NCBI RefSeq assembly: GCF_031085175.1
Contig: NZ_JAVHUY010000001.1
Location: forward strand, 62,001 to 126,000
From: Phytohabitans maris
GTDB taxonomy: Bacteria; Actinomycetota; Actinomycetes; Mycobacteriales; Micromonosporaceae
Length of the DNA stretch: 64,000 nucleotides
Reading direction: 5' to 3'
The notes under the pieces: model-generated
What the model was told of the DNA's origin: nothing
Database searches by the model: none
Seen by the model: only the letters and a program-made list of their open reading frames with translations
Made by a program: the position numbers and the translations under genes
Part shown: piece by piece, positions 55,914 through 63,057 of the stretch
How the letters are laid out: every line of letters begins with the position of its first letter
Numbering within the stretch: the first letter of the stretch is position 1

Positions 55914-58019
55914 ATGTCGTGGCACTGGATCACGAGACTGCCGTCCGGCAGGCGCACCAAGTTCCTGGCCATCGCGCTGTGGCTCGTCGTCGCGTCCGCG
56001 GTCGGCCCGCTCGCCGTCAAGCTCGCCGACGTGGTCACCGACGACGCGGTGGCGTGGCTGCCCCGTACCGCCGAGGCCACCCAGGCGTTCGAGCGGGCGG
56101 AGGCGGCCTTCCCCGGCTCCGACCGGCTCGTCGCGGTCGCGGTCTACGCCCGGGACACCGGCCTCACCGGCGCCGACCGGGCCAAGGCCGAGGCGGACCG
56201 GGCGGCGTTCGCGCGGTACGCCGCGGGCGGCCAGGTGCCGCCGGCCATCGAGAGCGAGGACGGCCAGGCGCTGCTGATCTCGTTTCCGCTCGCCGGGGAC
56301 GAGGACCAGCAGACCGAGTCGACCGGGGAGGTCCGGGACCAGCTGGCGAACGCGCCACCGGCCGGCCTGCGCACCGGGCTGACCGGCTCGGCGGGCGCCA
56401 CCGACGACCTGTTCGACGCGTTCGGCGGCATGGACATCACGCTCGTACTGGTCACCGCCGGCGTGGTCGCGTTGCTGCTGCTGTTCACGTACCGCAGCCC
56501 GGTGCTGTGGCTGATCCCGCTGATCTGCGTCGGCGTGGCCAGCCAGGTGGCGAGCGCCGTGGTGTACCTGCTGGCCAAGCACGCCGGGCTGACCATCGAC
56601 TTCCAGGGGCAGAGCGTGCTCACGGTCCTGGTCTTCGGCGTCGGCGTGGACTACGCGCTGCTGCTGATCGCCCGGTACCGCGAGGAGCTGCGCCGGCACC
56701 GCGACCGGCACGACGCGATGCGGGTGGCGCTGCGCCGCTCGTTCCCGGCGATCCTGGCCTCGGCGGCGACGGTCGCGCTCAGCCTGCTCACCCTGCTCGC
56801 CGCCGACCTCAACTCCACCCGTAGCCTCGGCCCGGTCGGCGCGATCGGCATCGCCACCGCGTTCCTGGCGATGACGCTGCTGCTGCCGGCCGTGCTTGTC
56901 CTCTTCGGACGGTGGCTGTTCTGGCCGTTCGTACCCCGCTACAGCCCCGACGCGCTCGCGCACGACGTGGCGGAGGACCACCGCGTGTGGGGCCGGGTGG
57001 CGGCGTTCGTCGGGCGGCGACCGCGCGGCGTCTGGGTCGGCACGGTGGTCGTGCTGGGCCTGCTGAGCCTCGGCATCGGCAACCTGAGCGTGGGGCTGCC
57101 GAGCGGGGAGACGTTTACCAAGGAGGTCGGCTCGGTCACCGGCCAGCGCATCATCGCCGCGCACTTCCCGGAGGGCTCCGCGATGCCGGCCGAGGTCACG
57201 GCCCGTACCGGAGCGGCGGACGCGGTGGCCGCCGCGCTGCGCGGAGTCGACGGCGTCGCGACGGTGGCCGGCCCGGAGGCGTCGCCGGACGGGCAGTGGG
57301 TGCTGATCCGCACCGTGCTCGCCGCGGAACCGGACAGCGCGGCCGCAAAGGACACAGTGGACCGGATGCGGGATGCGGTGCACGCGGTACCGGGCGCGGA
57401 CGCGCTCGTCGGCGGCCAGACGGCGATCGACCTCGACACCGACCGCGCGTCCAGCCGGGACGAGCGGGTGGTCATCCCGCTGATCCTGGCGGTGGTGTTC
57501 CTGATCCTGGTGGTGCTGCTGCGGGCGCTGGTGGCTCCGCTGCTGCTGATCGCCAGCGTGGTGCTGTCGTTCGCGGCCGCGCTGGGAGTCGCCGGGCTGG
57601 TGCTGGGCGCGATGGGCTACACCAAGCTCTTCTTCGGCGCTCCGCTGCAGACGTTCCTGTTCCTGGTGGCGCTCGGCGTCGACTACACGATCTTCCTGAT
57701 GACCCGCGCGCGCGAAGAGGCCGGGCAACTGGGCCACCAGCGCGGCATGCTGCACGCACTGACCGTCACCGGCGGCGTGATCACGAGCGCCGGCTTGGTG
57801 CTCGCCGCGACGTTCTCGGCACTGGGCATCCTGCCGCTCGTACCCTCCGTGCAGATCGGCGTGATCGTCGCGGCCGGCGTGCTCCTCGACACGTTCGTGG
57901 TCCGCAGCCTGCTGATCCCGGCGCTCGCGGTGCACGTGGGCCGGAAGGTCTGGTGGCCGGGCCGCCCGGTGCGCGAGCCGGCTCGCGCGGCGCCCGACGT
58001 GGTGCTAACCCGGGTCTGA
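55914..58019 (+). CDS. MMPL-family transporter
   Basis: A 701-residue RND-superfamily protein with two repeats, each one helix, an outside domain and five helices (about 15-320 and 365-680). Motifs include G-V-G-V-D-Y-A-L-L-L-I-A-R-Y-R-E-E and its repeat A-L-G-V-D-Y-T-I-F-L-M-T-R-A-R-E-E, the proton-relay Asp-Tyr pairs of MMPL proteins. MMPL proteins export lipids or siderophores using the proton gradient. ATG 55914 follows GGGAGG. It is divergent from the kinase-regulator operon (126 bp apart) and is likely regulated by it. Confidence 0.92.
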   Translation: MSWHWITRLPSGRRTKFLAIALWLVVASAVGPLAVKLADVVTDDAVAWLPRTAEATQAFERAEAAFPGSDRLVAVAVYARDTGLTGADRAKAEADRAAFARYAAGGQVPPAIESEDGQALLISFPLAGDEDQQTESTGEVRDQLANAPPAGLRTGLTGSAGATDDLFDAFGGMDITLVLVTAGVVALLLLFTYRSPVLWLIPLICVGVASQVASAVVYLLAKHAGLTIDFQGQSVLTVLVFGVGVDYALLLIARYREELRRHRDRHDAMRVALRRSFPAILASAATVALSLLTLLAADLNSTRSLGPVGAIGIATAFLAMTLLLPAVLVLFGRWLFWPFVPRYSPDALAHDVAEDHRVWGRVAAFVGRRPRGVWVGTVVVLGLLSLGIGNLSVGLPSGETFTKEVGSVTGQRIIAAHFPEGSAMPAEVTARTGAADAVAAALRGVDGVATVAGPEASPDGQWVLIRTVLAAEPDSAAAKDTVDRMRDAVHAVPGADALVGGQTAIDLDTDRASSRDERVVIPLILAVVFLILVVLLRALVAPLLLIASVVLSFAAALGVAGLVLGAMGYTKLFFGAPLQTFLFLVALGVDYTIFLMTRAREEAGQLGHQRGMLHALTVTGGVITSAGLVLAATFSALGILPLVPSVQIGVIVAAGVLLDTFVVRSLLIPALAVHVGRKVWWPGRPVREPARAAPDVVLTRV

Positions 58020-58025
58020 GACGCT

Positions 58026-58079
58026 GTGATCGAAGCTCCCCTCAAGTCGTTCTAGCGACATGAGGGGAGCTTCGATCAC
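58026..58079. repeat. 54-bp palindromic repeat family D, copy 4
   Basis: Arms GTGATCGAAGCTCCC and GGGAGCTTCGATCAC are perfect and the centre is CAAGTCGTTCTAGCGACATG. It starts 6 bp after the MMPL stop, before the convergent gene at 58098. Confidence 0.92.
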
Positions 58080-58097
58080 GGGAGCGTGTGCGCGCAG

Positions 58098-58595
58098 TCA
58101 GCGGGTGTCTTCGGGGGAGAGGCGGCCGGTGGGGCGGTAGCGGACGCACATCACCGTGCGGTCGCCGTCGGCCCAGGTTTCCCGCGTGGGGAGCACCGGG
58201 TACAGGGCGACGCCCGGGTCGCCGGCCGGCCAGCGGCGGGCCTGGGCGCGGCGGCAGCCGTCCCACGCGTACGCGCGCAGGCTCGGCTCGTCCCAGTCGC
58301 CGTCGGGTGCCCGGATGAAGCCGTACGACTGGTTTTGCGCGCCCTCGACGCAGGGGCGGTAGAGCACGATCACGCCGTCGAACGCGACGTCGTACTCGGG
58401 ATCGTCGAAGCACTCGCCGGCCTCGATGTTGAGGACGCCGGGCGTCTCCGCGTCGAGGAAGGTGTCGTCCTTGACCACCGCCTCCGGCCGGGAGGCGCCG
58501 GTGACGAGCCCGCCCAGCAGCGCCGCGGAGAGCAGGATGCCCGCGGCCCGCGCGAGCCGCCGCGCGCCCAGTGAAGTGACCATCGCGAACGGCAT
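58098..58595 (-). CDS. secreted/anchored septum-formation-like protein
   Basis: A 165-residue protein with a basic N-terminus and one hydrophobic segment (about 12-33, A-A-G-I-L-L-S-A-A-L-L-G-G-L) acting as signal peptide or anchor. The outside domain has A-G-E-C-F-D-D-P, Y-R-P-C-V-E, W-D-G-C-R-R-A and M-C-V-R-Y-R, four spaced cysteines expected to form two disulfides. This layout resembles the septum-formation/DUF4190-associated domain of actinobacteria. Function is not established. ATG 58593-58595 is used; a second Met four codons later is possible. Confidence 0.65.
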   Translation of the reverse strand: MPFAMVTSLGARRLARAAGILLSAALLGGLVTGASRPEAVVKDDTFLDAETPGVLNIEAGECFDDPEYDVAFDGVIVLYRPCVEGAQNQSYGFIRAPDGDWDEPSLRAYAWDGCRRAQARRWPAGDPGVALYPVLPTRETWADGDRTVMCVRYRPTGRLSPEDTR

Positions 58596-58834
58596 CGTAG
58601 AAATTGATCTTCAAACCTGGCATCACGGCCCGACGGCGCGCTGGCCGCCACGAGATGAACAGTGCCGAAGAGACGGACGAACAACGCAAACGTACCGGCG
58701 TATTCGATCATGAGTTAACCGCTCGTCAAGCCTCCTGTCGCGGGGGCGTTGGGCGCCGCTGGCTGAATGGCCCGTCGAGCCACCGCTTGCCGGCGGTGGC
58801 GGCTGTCCTCCATACCCCGAGGGGTGAACCAGCT

Positions 58835-60493
58835 TTGTCTGACCTGAGAAGACCGTGGTCGACCGGGCCGCGGCGGGCGCTGCTCGCTGGCATCGGCGCC
58901 GCCGCGCTGCTCGCCGGCGGCTTCGCCGTCGGCCCGTCGGCGTTCGGCGACGCCGCGCCGGGCAAGCACCCGGCCGCGGAGATCCACAAGCCGTCGCCGG
59001 TGCCGGACCGCATCGTCCTCACGCCGACCGATACGCCGGCGACCTCACAGCGGGTCACCTGGCGCGCCGAGGCCACCGCCGAGTGGGCCCAGGCGGAGAT
59101 CCTCGAGGCGCCGAAGGCGCTCGGCCAGGTGGCGCCCCCGACCGGGGCGGTGACCAACGTCAAGGCGATGGCCACGACGCCGGTCAACACCTCGCTCGGG
59201 TACGCCTCGACGTACCACACCGCCGAGTTCACCAACCTGAAGCCCAACACCCGGTACACGTACCGGGTCGGCGACGGCACCAACTGGAGCGAGTGGATCG
59301 ACTTCACCACCGCCGCCACCGGCTTCCAGCCGTTCTCGTTCATCTACTACGGCGACGCGCAGAACTACATCGACACCGCGGTGCCGCGCGTCTTCCGCCA
59401 GGCGTTCGCCGACCGCCCGCAGGCCAAGGCGATCGTGAACGCGGGTGACCTCATCGACTCCGCCAACAGCGAGGAGCAGTGGGGTCAGTGGTTCAAGGCC
59501 GGTAGCTTCATCGACGCCCAGATCAACAACATCTCGATCCCGGGCAACCACGAGTACAGCGGTGGCCTGTCGACGTTCTGGCGGCCCCAGTTCCCGTACC
59601 CGGACAACGGGCCGGGTAACCCGGAGCTCAAGCAGACCGTCTACTACGTGGACTACCAGGGCGTGCGCTTCATCGGCCTGGACTCCAACCTGCAGAGCAA
59701 CGCCACGCTGATGGCCGCGCAGACCGCGTGGCTCGAGGGCCTCCTGGCGAACAACCCCAACAAGTGGACGGTCGTCACGTTCCACCACCCGGTGTACTCG
59801 ACGGCCTCCGGGCGCAACAACCCGATCGTCCGGGCGCAATGGGGCCCGCTGTTCGAGAAGTACGGCGTGGACCTGGTGCTCCAGGGGCACGACCACACGT
59901 ACGGCCGGGGCGGCACGGTGGCGTCGCGTAAGTCGGTGACGGTGCATGACAGCACCGTGTACGCGGTCTCCGTGTCCGGCGGCAAGATGTACGACGTCAG
60001 CGGCGACAACTGGACCGGCAACGGCGCCGACATCATGAGCAGCAGCCAGGACACCCAGCTGTACCAGCTCATCGACGTCACCGGCGACACCATCCGGTAC
60101 GAGGCCCGGTACGCCAACGGCCAGCACCACGACGGCGTGCTCATCCGCAAGAACGACGCGGGCGAGCGCACGGTCAACGAGATCCGCACGCCGGAGAACA
60201 CCGTCGGCGAGCAGGTCACGGTCAACAAGACCGCCGTCGAGGAGAAGGGGCGGATCAAGGTCAACGCCTACGGGTACGACCCGGGCGAGGAGGTGACCGT
60301 CTACCTGCGCAGCACCAAGGCCGGCGAGGGTAAGAAGGGCGTCTTCATCGGCTACCAGGAGGCCGACGAGTTGGGCCGCGTGGAGTTCAGCTTCCAGGTG
60401 CCGCCGAGCGCCAAGCGGGGTGGCACGCACGTACTCCGCCTGGACAGCGCCAACCAGCACATCACCAGCCCGATCATCACCATCACGAAGTGA
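58835..60493 (+). CDS. purple-acid-phosphatase-like metallophosphatase
   Basis: A 552-residue exported enzyme. A signal or anchor segment lies at about 14-37. A fibronectin-like N-domain (about 60-165, N-L-K-P-N-T-R-Y-T-Y-R) precedes the catalytic domain with all ligands: F-I-Y-Y-G-D-A-Q, V-N-A-G-D-L-I-D, I-P-G-N-H-E-Y, V-T-F-H-H-P-V-Y and Q-G-H-D-H-T-Y-G. A C-terminal beta domain (about 450-552) resembles a surface-binding module. It should hydrolyse phosphomonoesters outside the cell. TTG 58835 was chosen because GAGGGG lies 10 bp before it and it gives a proper signal. Nearby is a phytase-like gene. Confidence 0.88.
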   Translation: MSDLRRPWSTGPRRALLAGIGAAALLAGGFAVGPSAFGDAAPGKHPAAEIHKPSPVPDRIVLTPTDTPATSQRVTWRAEATAEWAQAEILEAPKALGQVAPPTGAVTNVKAMATTPVNTSLGYASTYHTAEFTNLKPNTRYTYRVGDGTNWSEWIDFTTAATGFQPFSFIYYGDAQNYIDTAVPRVFRQAFADRPQAKAIVNAGDLIDSANSEEQWGQWFKAGSFIDAQINNISIPGNHEYSGGLSTFWRPQFPYPDNGPGNPELKQTVYYVDYQGVRFIGLDSNLQSNATLMAAQTAWLEGLLANNPNKWTVVTFHHPVYSTASGRNNPIVRAQWGPLFEKYGVDLVLQGHDHTYGRGGTVASRKSVTVHDSTVYAVSVSGGKMYDVSGDNWTGNGADIMSSSQDTQLYQLIDVTGDTIRYEARYANGQHHDGVLIRKNDAGERTVNEIRTPENTVGEQVTVNKTAVEEKGRIKVNAYGYDPGEEVTVYLRSTKAGEGKKGVFIGYQEADELGRVEFSFQVPPSAKRGGTHVLRLDSANQHITSPIITITK

Positions 60494-60499
60494 CGCGTC

Positions 60500-60616
60500 G
60501 TGGGGGGGCGGCCCCCCCCCCCCCGGGGCCCCCCGGCGGGCCAGGTCGGGGGGGGGGGGGGCCCCCCCCCACCCCCCGCCCGGTGGGGGCCCCCCCCCCC
60601 CCCCCCGGCGGCCCCA
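60500..60616. other. G/C homopolymer tract between two genes
   Basis: The spacer after the phosphatase stop is made almost only of runs of 5-16 G or C, several in alternating blocks. Like the tract at 32.2 kb it probably marks unreliable sequence, perhaps hiding a normal GC-rich terminator hairpin. No gene. Confidence 0.75.
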
Positions 60617-60643
60617 CCCGTGTCCATCTTGGACGGAGGTACG

Positions 60644-61297
60644 GTGAGGCCAGTCCTGGTCGTCGCCGCCGCGCTCGCGGCGGCGTTCCTGCTCCCCGCC
60701 ACCCCCGCGGCGGCGCACCCGTTCGGCCCACCGTCGACCGCGCGGGTCAGCGCCGACGGCTCGCGGGTCGCCGTATCGTGGCAGGCCGCCGAGGACGACT
60801 GGGTCGCGCTCGGCCGCCACGTGGGCGCGTTCGACACCGCGAGCCCGGACGTGACCGGCGCCGAGCTGCTCCGCCGCTCACCGGGCGTCCGGGACTACCT
60901 GCTCGGACGGATCGCGGTCAGCCAGGGCGGGCGCCCGTGCGCCGCAGACCTGGCCGAGCTGGAGGATGTCCTCGCCCAGGGGGCAAGGCTCACGTTCGAC
61001 TGCCCGGGTCAGGTCGCCGAGGTCGACCTGACGGTGACCGCGCTGACCGACGTCAACGAGGCGTACCGGACGGTGCTCCGCGCCGACACTCCCGCGACGC
61101 CGGACCAGGCGCTCTTCACCGCCGCCGTGCCGACGCAGCACATCACGTTCGCGGCGTCCGGCGGCAGCGGCGTACGCCGGTCGGTCGTCAGGGTCGCGAT
61201 CGCCACGGCCGCCGTACTCGTGCTGGGTCTCGGGTTTTTCCTCGCCCGCCGCCAGCGGGCCCGCAGCGACCGGCGGCCGGCCGGAGCGCGGTCGTGA
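60644..61297 (+). CDS. exported partner protein of NicO-type transporter
   Basis: A 217-residue protein with a signal peptide (about 1-25, ending P-A-A-A-H-P-F-G), an outside domain of about 150 residues and a C-terminal membrane helix (about 184-203) with a basic tail. The mature N-terminus A-H-P-F-G recalls the A-H-P-L-G start of secreted proteins encoded beside NicO/HupE-like transporters; a His near the mature N-terminus could bind metal. A Cys pair (near 104 and 125) may form a disulfide. GTG 60644 follows GGAGG. Its stop overlaps the NicO gene (GTGA), so they form a pair. Confidence 0.75.
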   Translation: MRPVLVVAAALAAAFLLPATPAAAHPFGPPSTARVSADGSRVAVSWQAAEDDWVALGRHVGAFDTASPDVTGAELLRRSPGVRDYLLGRIAVSQGGRPCAADLAELEDVLAQGARLTFDCPGQVAEVDLTVTALTDVNEAYRTVLRADTPATPDQALFTAAVPTQHITFAASGGSGVRRSVVRVAIATAAVLVLGLGFFLARRQRARSDRRPAGARS

Positions 61298-62079
61298 CGG
61301 GCTTCGACAACCGGCTGGTCGCGCTCTTCGACGGGCAGGCGGTCTTCTGGCTGGCGCTGGTCACCGCTGTCGCGGTCGGTGCCGCCCACGCGGTCGCGCC
61401 CGGCCACGGCAAGAGCATCACCGCCGCGTACCTGGTGGGCACCCGCGGCCGCTACCGGGACGCCGTGCGGCTCGGCCTGATCGTGGCGCTGATGCACACG
61501 TTCTCGGTGCTGGTCCTCGCGCTGGTCTGGGTGGGTGTGTCCGGTATGGCCAGCTTGGGCACGGAGACGGTCACCGCGTGGATGCAGGTGGCCGCGGGCC
61601 TGGTGGTGATCGGCGTCGGTGCCCATCTGCTGTGGCGCCACGTCCGTAAGCGCCGCCACGCGCACTCGCACGCCCATGCCCACGCGCACGCCCATGCGCA
61701 CTCCCACGGTCACGACCACGACCACGAGCACCCGCACGACCACCACCATGAGGTACCCGAGGACCCGTGGTCCCGGCGCGGGTTGGTGGCCCTGGGGCTC
61801 TCCGGTGGCCTGCTGCCGTCGCCGTCCGCGTTCGTGGTGCTGGTCAGCGGCCTGCTGACCGGCCGGGCGCTGGGCGCGGTGGTGCTGGTGGTCGCGTTCG
61901 GCGTGGGGATGGCCGCCACGCTGACCGCCGTGGGCGTGCTCAGCCTGCGCGGCTGGGCGCTGCTGTCCGGCCGTACCCGCCGGTGGTCGACGGCCTGGGT
62001 GCCGGCGCTGGCCGGGGCCGGCGTCTGCCTCGGCGGCACCCTCTACCTGGCCGCCGCCGTCTCCGTCCTGGCCGCCTGA
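61294..62079 (+). CDS. NicO/RcnA-type nickel/cobalt transporter
   Basis: A 261-residue membrane protein of six or so helices. The NicO signature A-H-A-V-A-P-G-H-G-K-S near residue 31-41 and the A-L-M-H-T-F-S-V-L helix are present. The second half has L-V-A-L-G-L-S-G-G-L-L-P-S-P-S-A. Between helices 3 and 4 lies a cytoplasmic loop of about 35 residues, nearly all His with Ala, Asp and Ser, that binds Ni/Co or Zn. RcnA homologues export these metals. The start is GTG 61294. It is coupled to the preceding exported protein. Confidence 0.9.
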   Translation: MTGFDNRLVALFDGQAVFWLALVTAVAVGAAHAVAPGHGKSITAAYLVGTRGRYRDAVRLGLIVALMHTFSVLVLALVWVGVSGMASLGTETVTAWMQVAAGLVVIGVGAHLLWRHVRKRRHAHSHAHAHAHAHAHSHGHDHDHEHPHDHHHEVPEDPWSRRGLVALGLSGGLLPSPSAFVVLVSGLLTGRALGAVVLVVAFGVGMAATLTAVGVLSLRGWALLSGRTRRWSTAWVPALAGAGVCLGGTLYLAAAVSVLAA

Positions 62080-62191
62080 CCCGGCCTTTCCCGCTGGGCG
62101 GCGCGGCCCGGCCCGGCTGCGCGGCCGGCCTGGCGTGCCCGGGCGGAAATCGGGGCTGGGCGTGGTAGTGGGGAGCGTCGATAATGGGGCG

Positions 62192-62707
62192 ATGACGGCC
62201 GACCCCGAACAGGCGCGCGTGTCCCACCGCGAGCGGCTGCGGGCTGTCCGCGCGCTGCGGGAGAGCGCCCGCGAGGGGCGGATGTCGGACGTCACGTTCC
62301 TCCACCGGCTCCGCGTGGTGATCGACGCCCGGAGGCGCCGTGACCTGGACGCGGCCGTGGGTGACCTGCCGCCGGCCGGCCTCTGGGCGCGGGCCGAGGC
62401 GGCAGTGCAGGGCTGGTGGGACCGCACGTTCGGGCAGCGGCAGGCGGCCCTGCTCGACCTGCGGCTGCCGCCCGCCCCGGGGCGCTACCTGATCGGCCGC
62501 GACTACGAGTGTGACCTGCGGCTGACCCACGACTCGGTGTCCCGCCGGCACGCCATGCTCACCTCGGTCGACGGGCAGTGGATGGTGGTCGACCTCGGCT
62601 CGACCAACGGCACCCGGATCAACGGCTGGCGGCTGCAGGTGCAGACCCCGCTGCGCCCCGGCGACATGCTCGACCTGGGTTTGCAGCGCCTCCGCGTCGT
62701 CGCCTAG
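62192..62707 (+). CDS. DUF1707-FHA domain protein
   Basis: A 171-residue cytoplasmic protein. Residues ~8-62 form a DUF1707-like helical module (R-A-L-R-E-S-A-R-E-G-R-M-S-D-V-T-F-L-H-R-L). Residues ~100-171 are a forkhead-associated domain with Y-L-I-G-R-D-Y-E-C-D-L, S-V-S-R-R-H-A and D-L-G-S-T-N-G-T-R-I-N-G, which binds phosphothreonine peptides. Likely a reader of Ser/Thr kinase signalling; no kinase is in the window. ATG 62192 is preferred. It ends the plus-strand run. Confidence 0.88.
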   Translation: MTADPEQARVSHRERLRAVRALRESAREGRMSDVTFLHRLRVVIDARRRRDLDAAVGDLPPAGLWARAEAAVQGWWDRTFGQRQAALLDLRLPPAPGRYLIGRDYECDLRLTHDSVSRRHAMLTSVDGQWMVVDLGSTNGTRINGWRLQVQTPLRPGDMLDLGLQRLRVVA

Positions 62708-62767
62708 CGCCCGCGCTGCCGCCGCACCCGGACGAGATCCGGGCGTCCAGGCCCGCGACCGCGGGGT

Positions 62768-62852
62768 CGACCGGCAGAGACGCATGCATGCGTGCGTGGA
62801 GCTCTCGAGCTGCACGCACAAACGGGGCACAGCCCGGCCCCACGGCGGCGGC
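62768..62852 (-). repeat. intergenic repeat family C, copy 2
   Basis: Contains, read in reverse, GTGCCCCGTTTGTGCGTGCA and GCTCGAGAGCTCCACGCACG, aligning over ~80 bp with 19424-19506. A self-complementary GTGCGTG..CACGCAC stem is stronger here. Confidence 0.65.
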
Positions 62853-62910
62853 GCCGCGGTGGGGCGCGCCGCCCAGGGCGCGGCGATTCGCCGCGCGGTC
62901 GATGCGGGGT

Positions 62911-62958
62911 GATCGTGGTATTCCAGTGCCCCTCTGGGGGCACCTATGTACCACGGTC
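62911..62958. repeat. 48-bp hairpin repeat family B, copy 3
   Basis: GATCGTGGTA and TACCACGGTC bracket an inner CCAGTGCCCC..GGGGGCACC stem. Same length as the two copies at 19.1 kb; one outer pair is a G:U wobble in RNA. Confidence 0.85.
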
Positions 62959-63015
62959 TCGATGGCCGCCCTGGACGAGCGGCCATGGAGGGTAGAAAGG
63001 GCGCCGGGAATGGGA

Positions 63016-63046
63016 ACGGCCCCGGCGTGGGACGCGCCGGGGCCGT
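63016..63046 (-). terminator. hairpin after the phytase-like gene
   Basis: Perfect 12-bp arms ACGGCCCCGGCG and CGCCGGGGCCGT with a 7-nt loop, 12 bp beyond the stop codon. No U-tract. Confidence 0.8.
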
Positions 63047-63057
63047 CCATCGTGGAC

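Larger units (their letters stand above)
62708..63057. other. 350-bp convergent intergenic region with repeats C and B and a terminator
   Basis: No gene is supported. It carries an inverted copy of repeat C, one 48-bp hairpin B and a strong terminator hairpin for the minus-strand gene. The same combination of B and C occurs at 19.1-19.5 kb. Confidence 0.8.

Noticed and set aside
55866-57935. Minus-strand open frame continuing upstream of the kinase gene across the MMPL gene
   Set aside because: It is antisense to the MMPL transporter, which has a ribosome site and clear motifs; the kinase has a proper ATG at 55787 followed by its sensor domain.
60490-60643. Start of the NicO-partner protein within the G/C tract
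   Set aside because: The open frames through the tract are pure Gly/Pro/Arg; the GTG at 60644 has a ribosome site and leads directly into a signal peptide.
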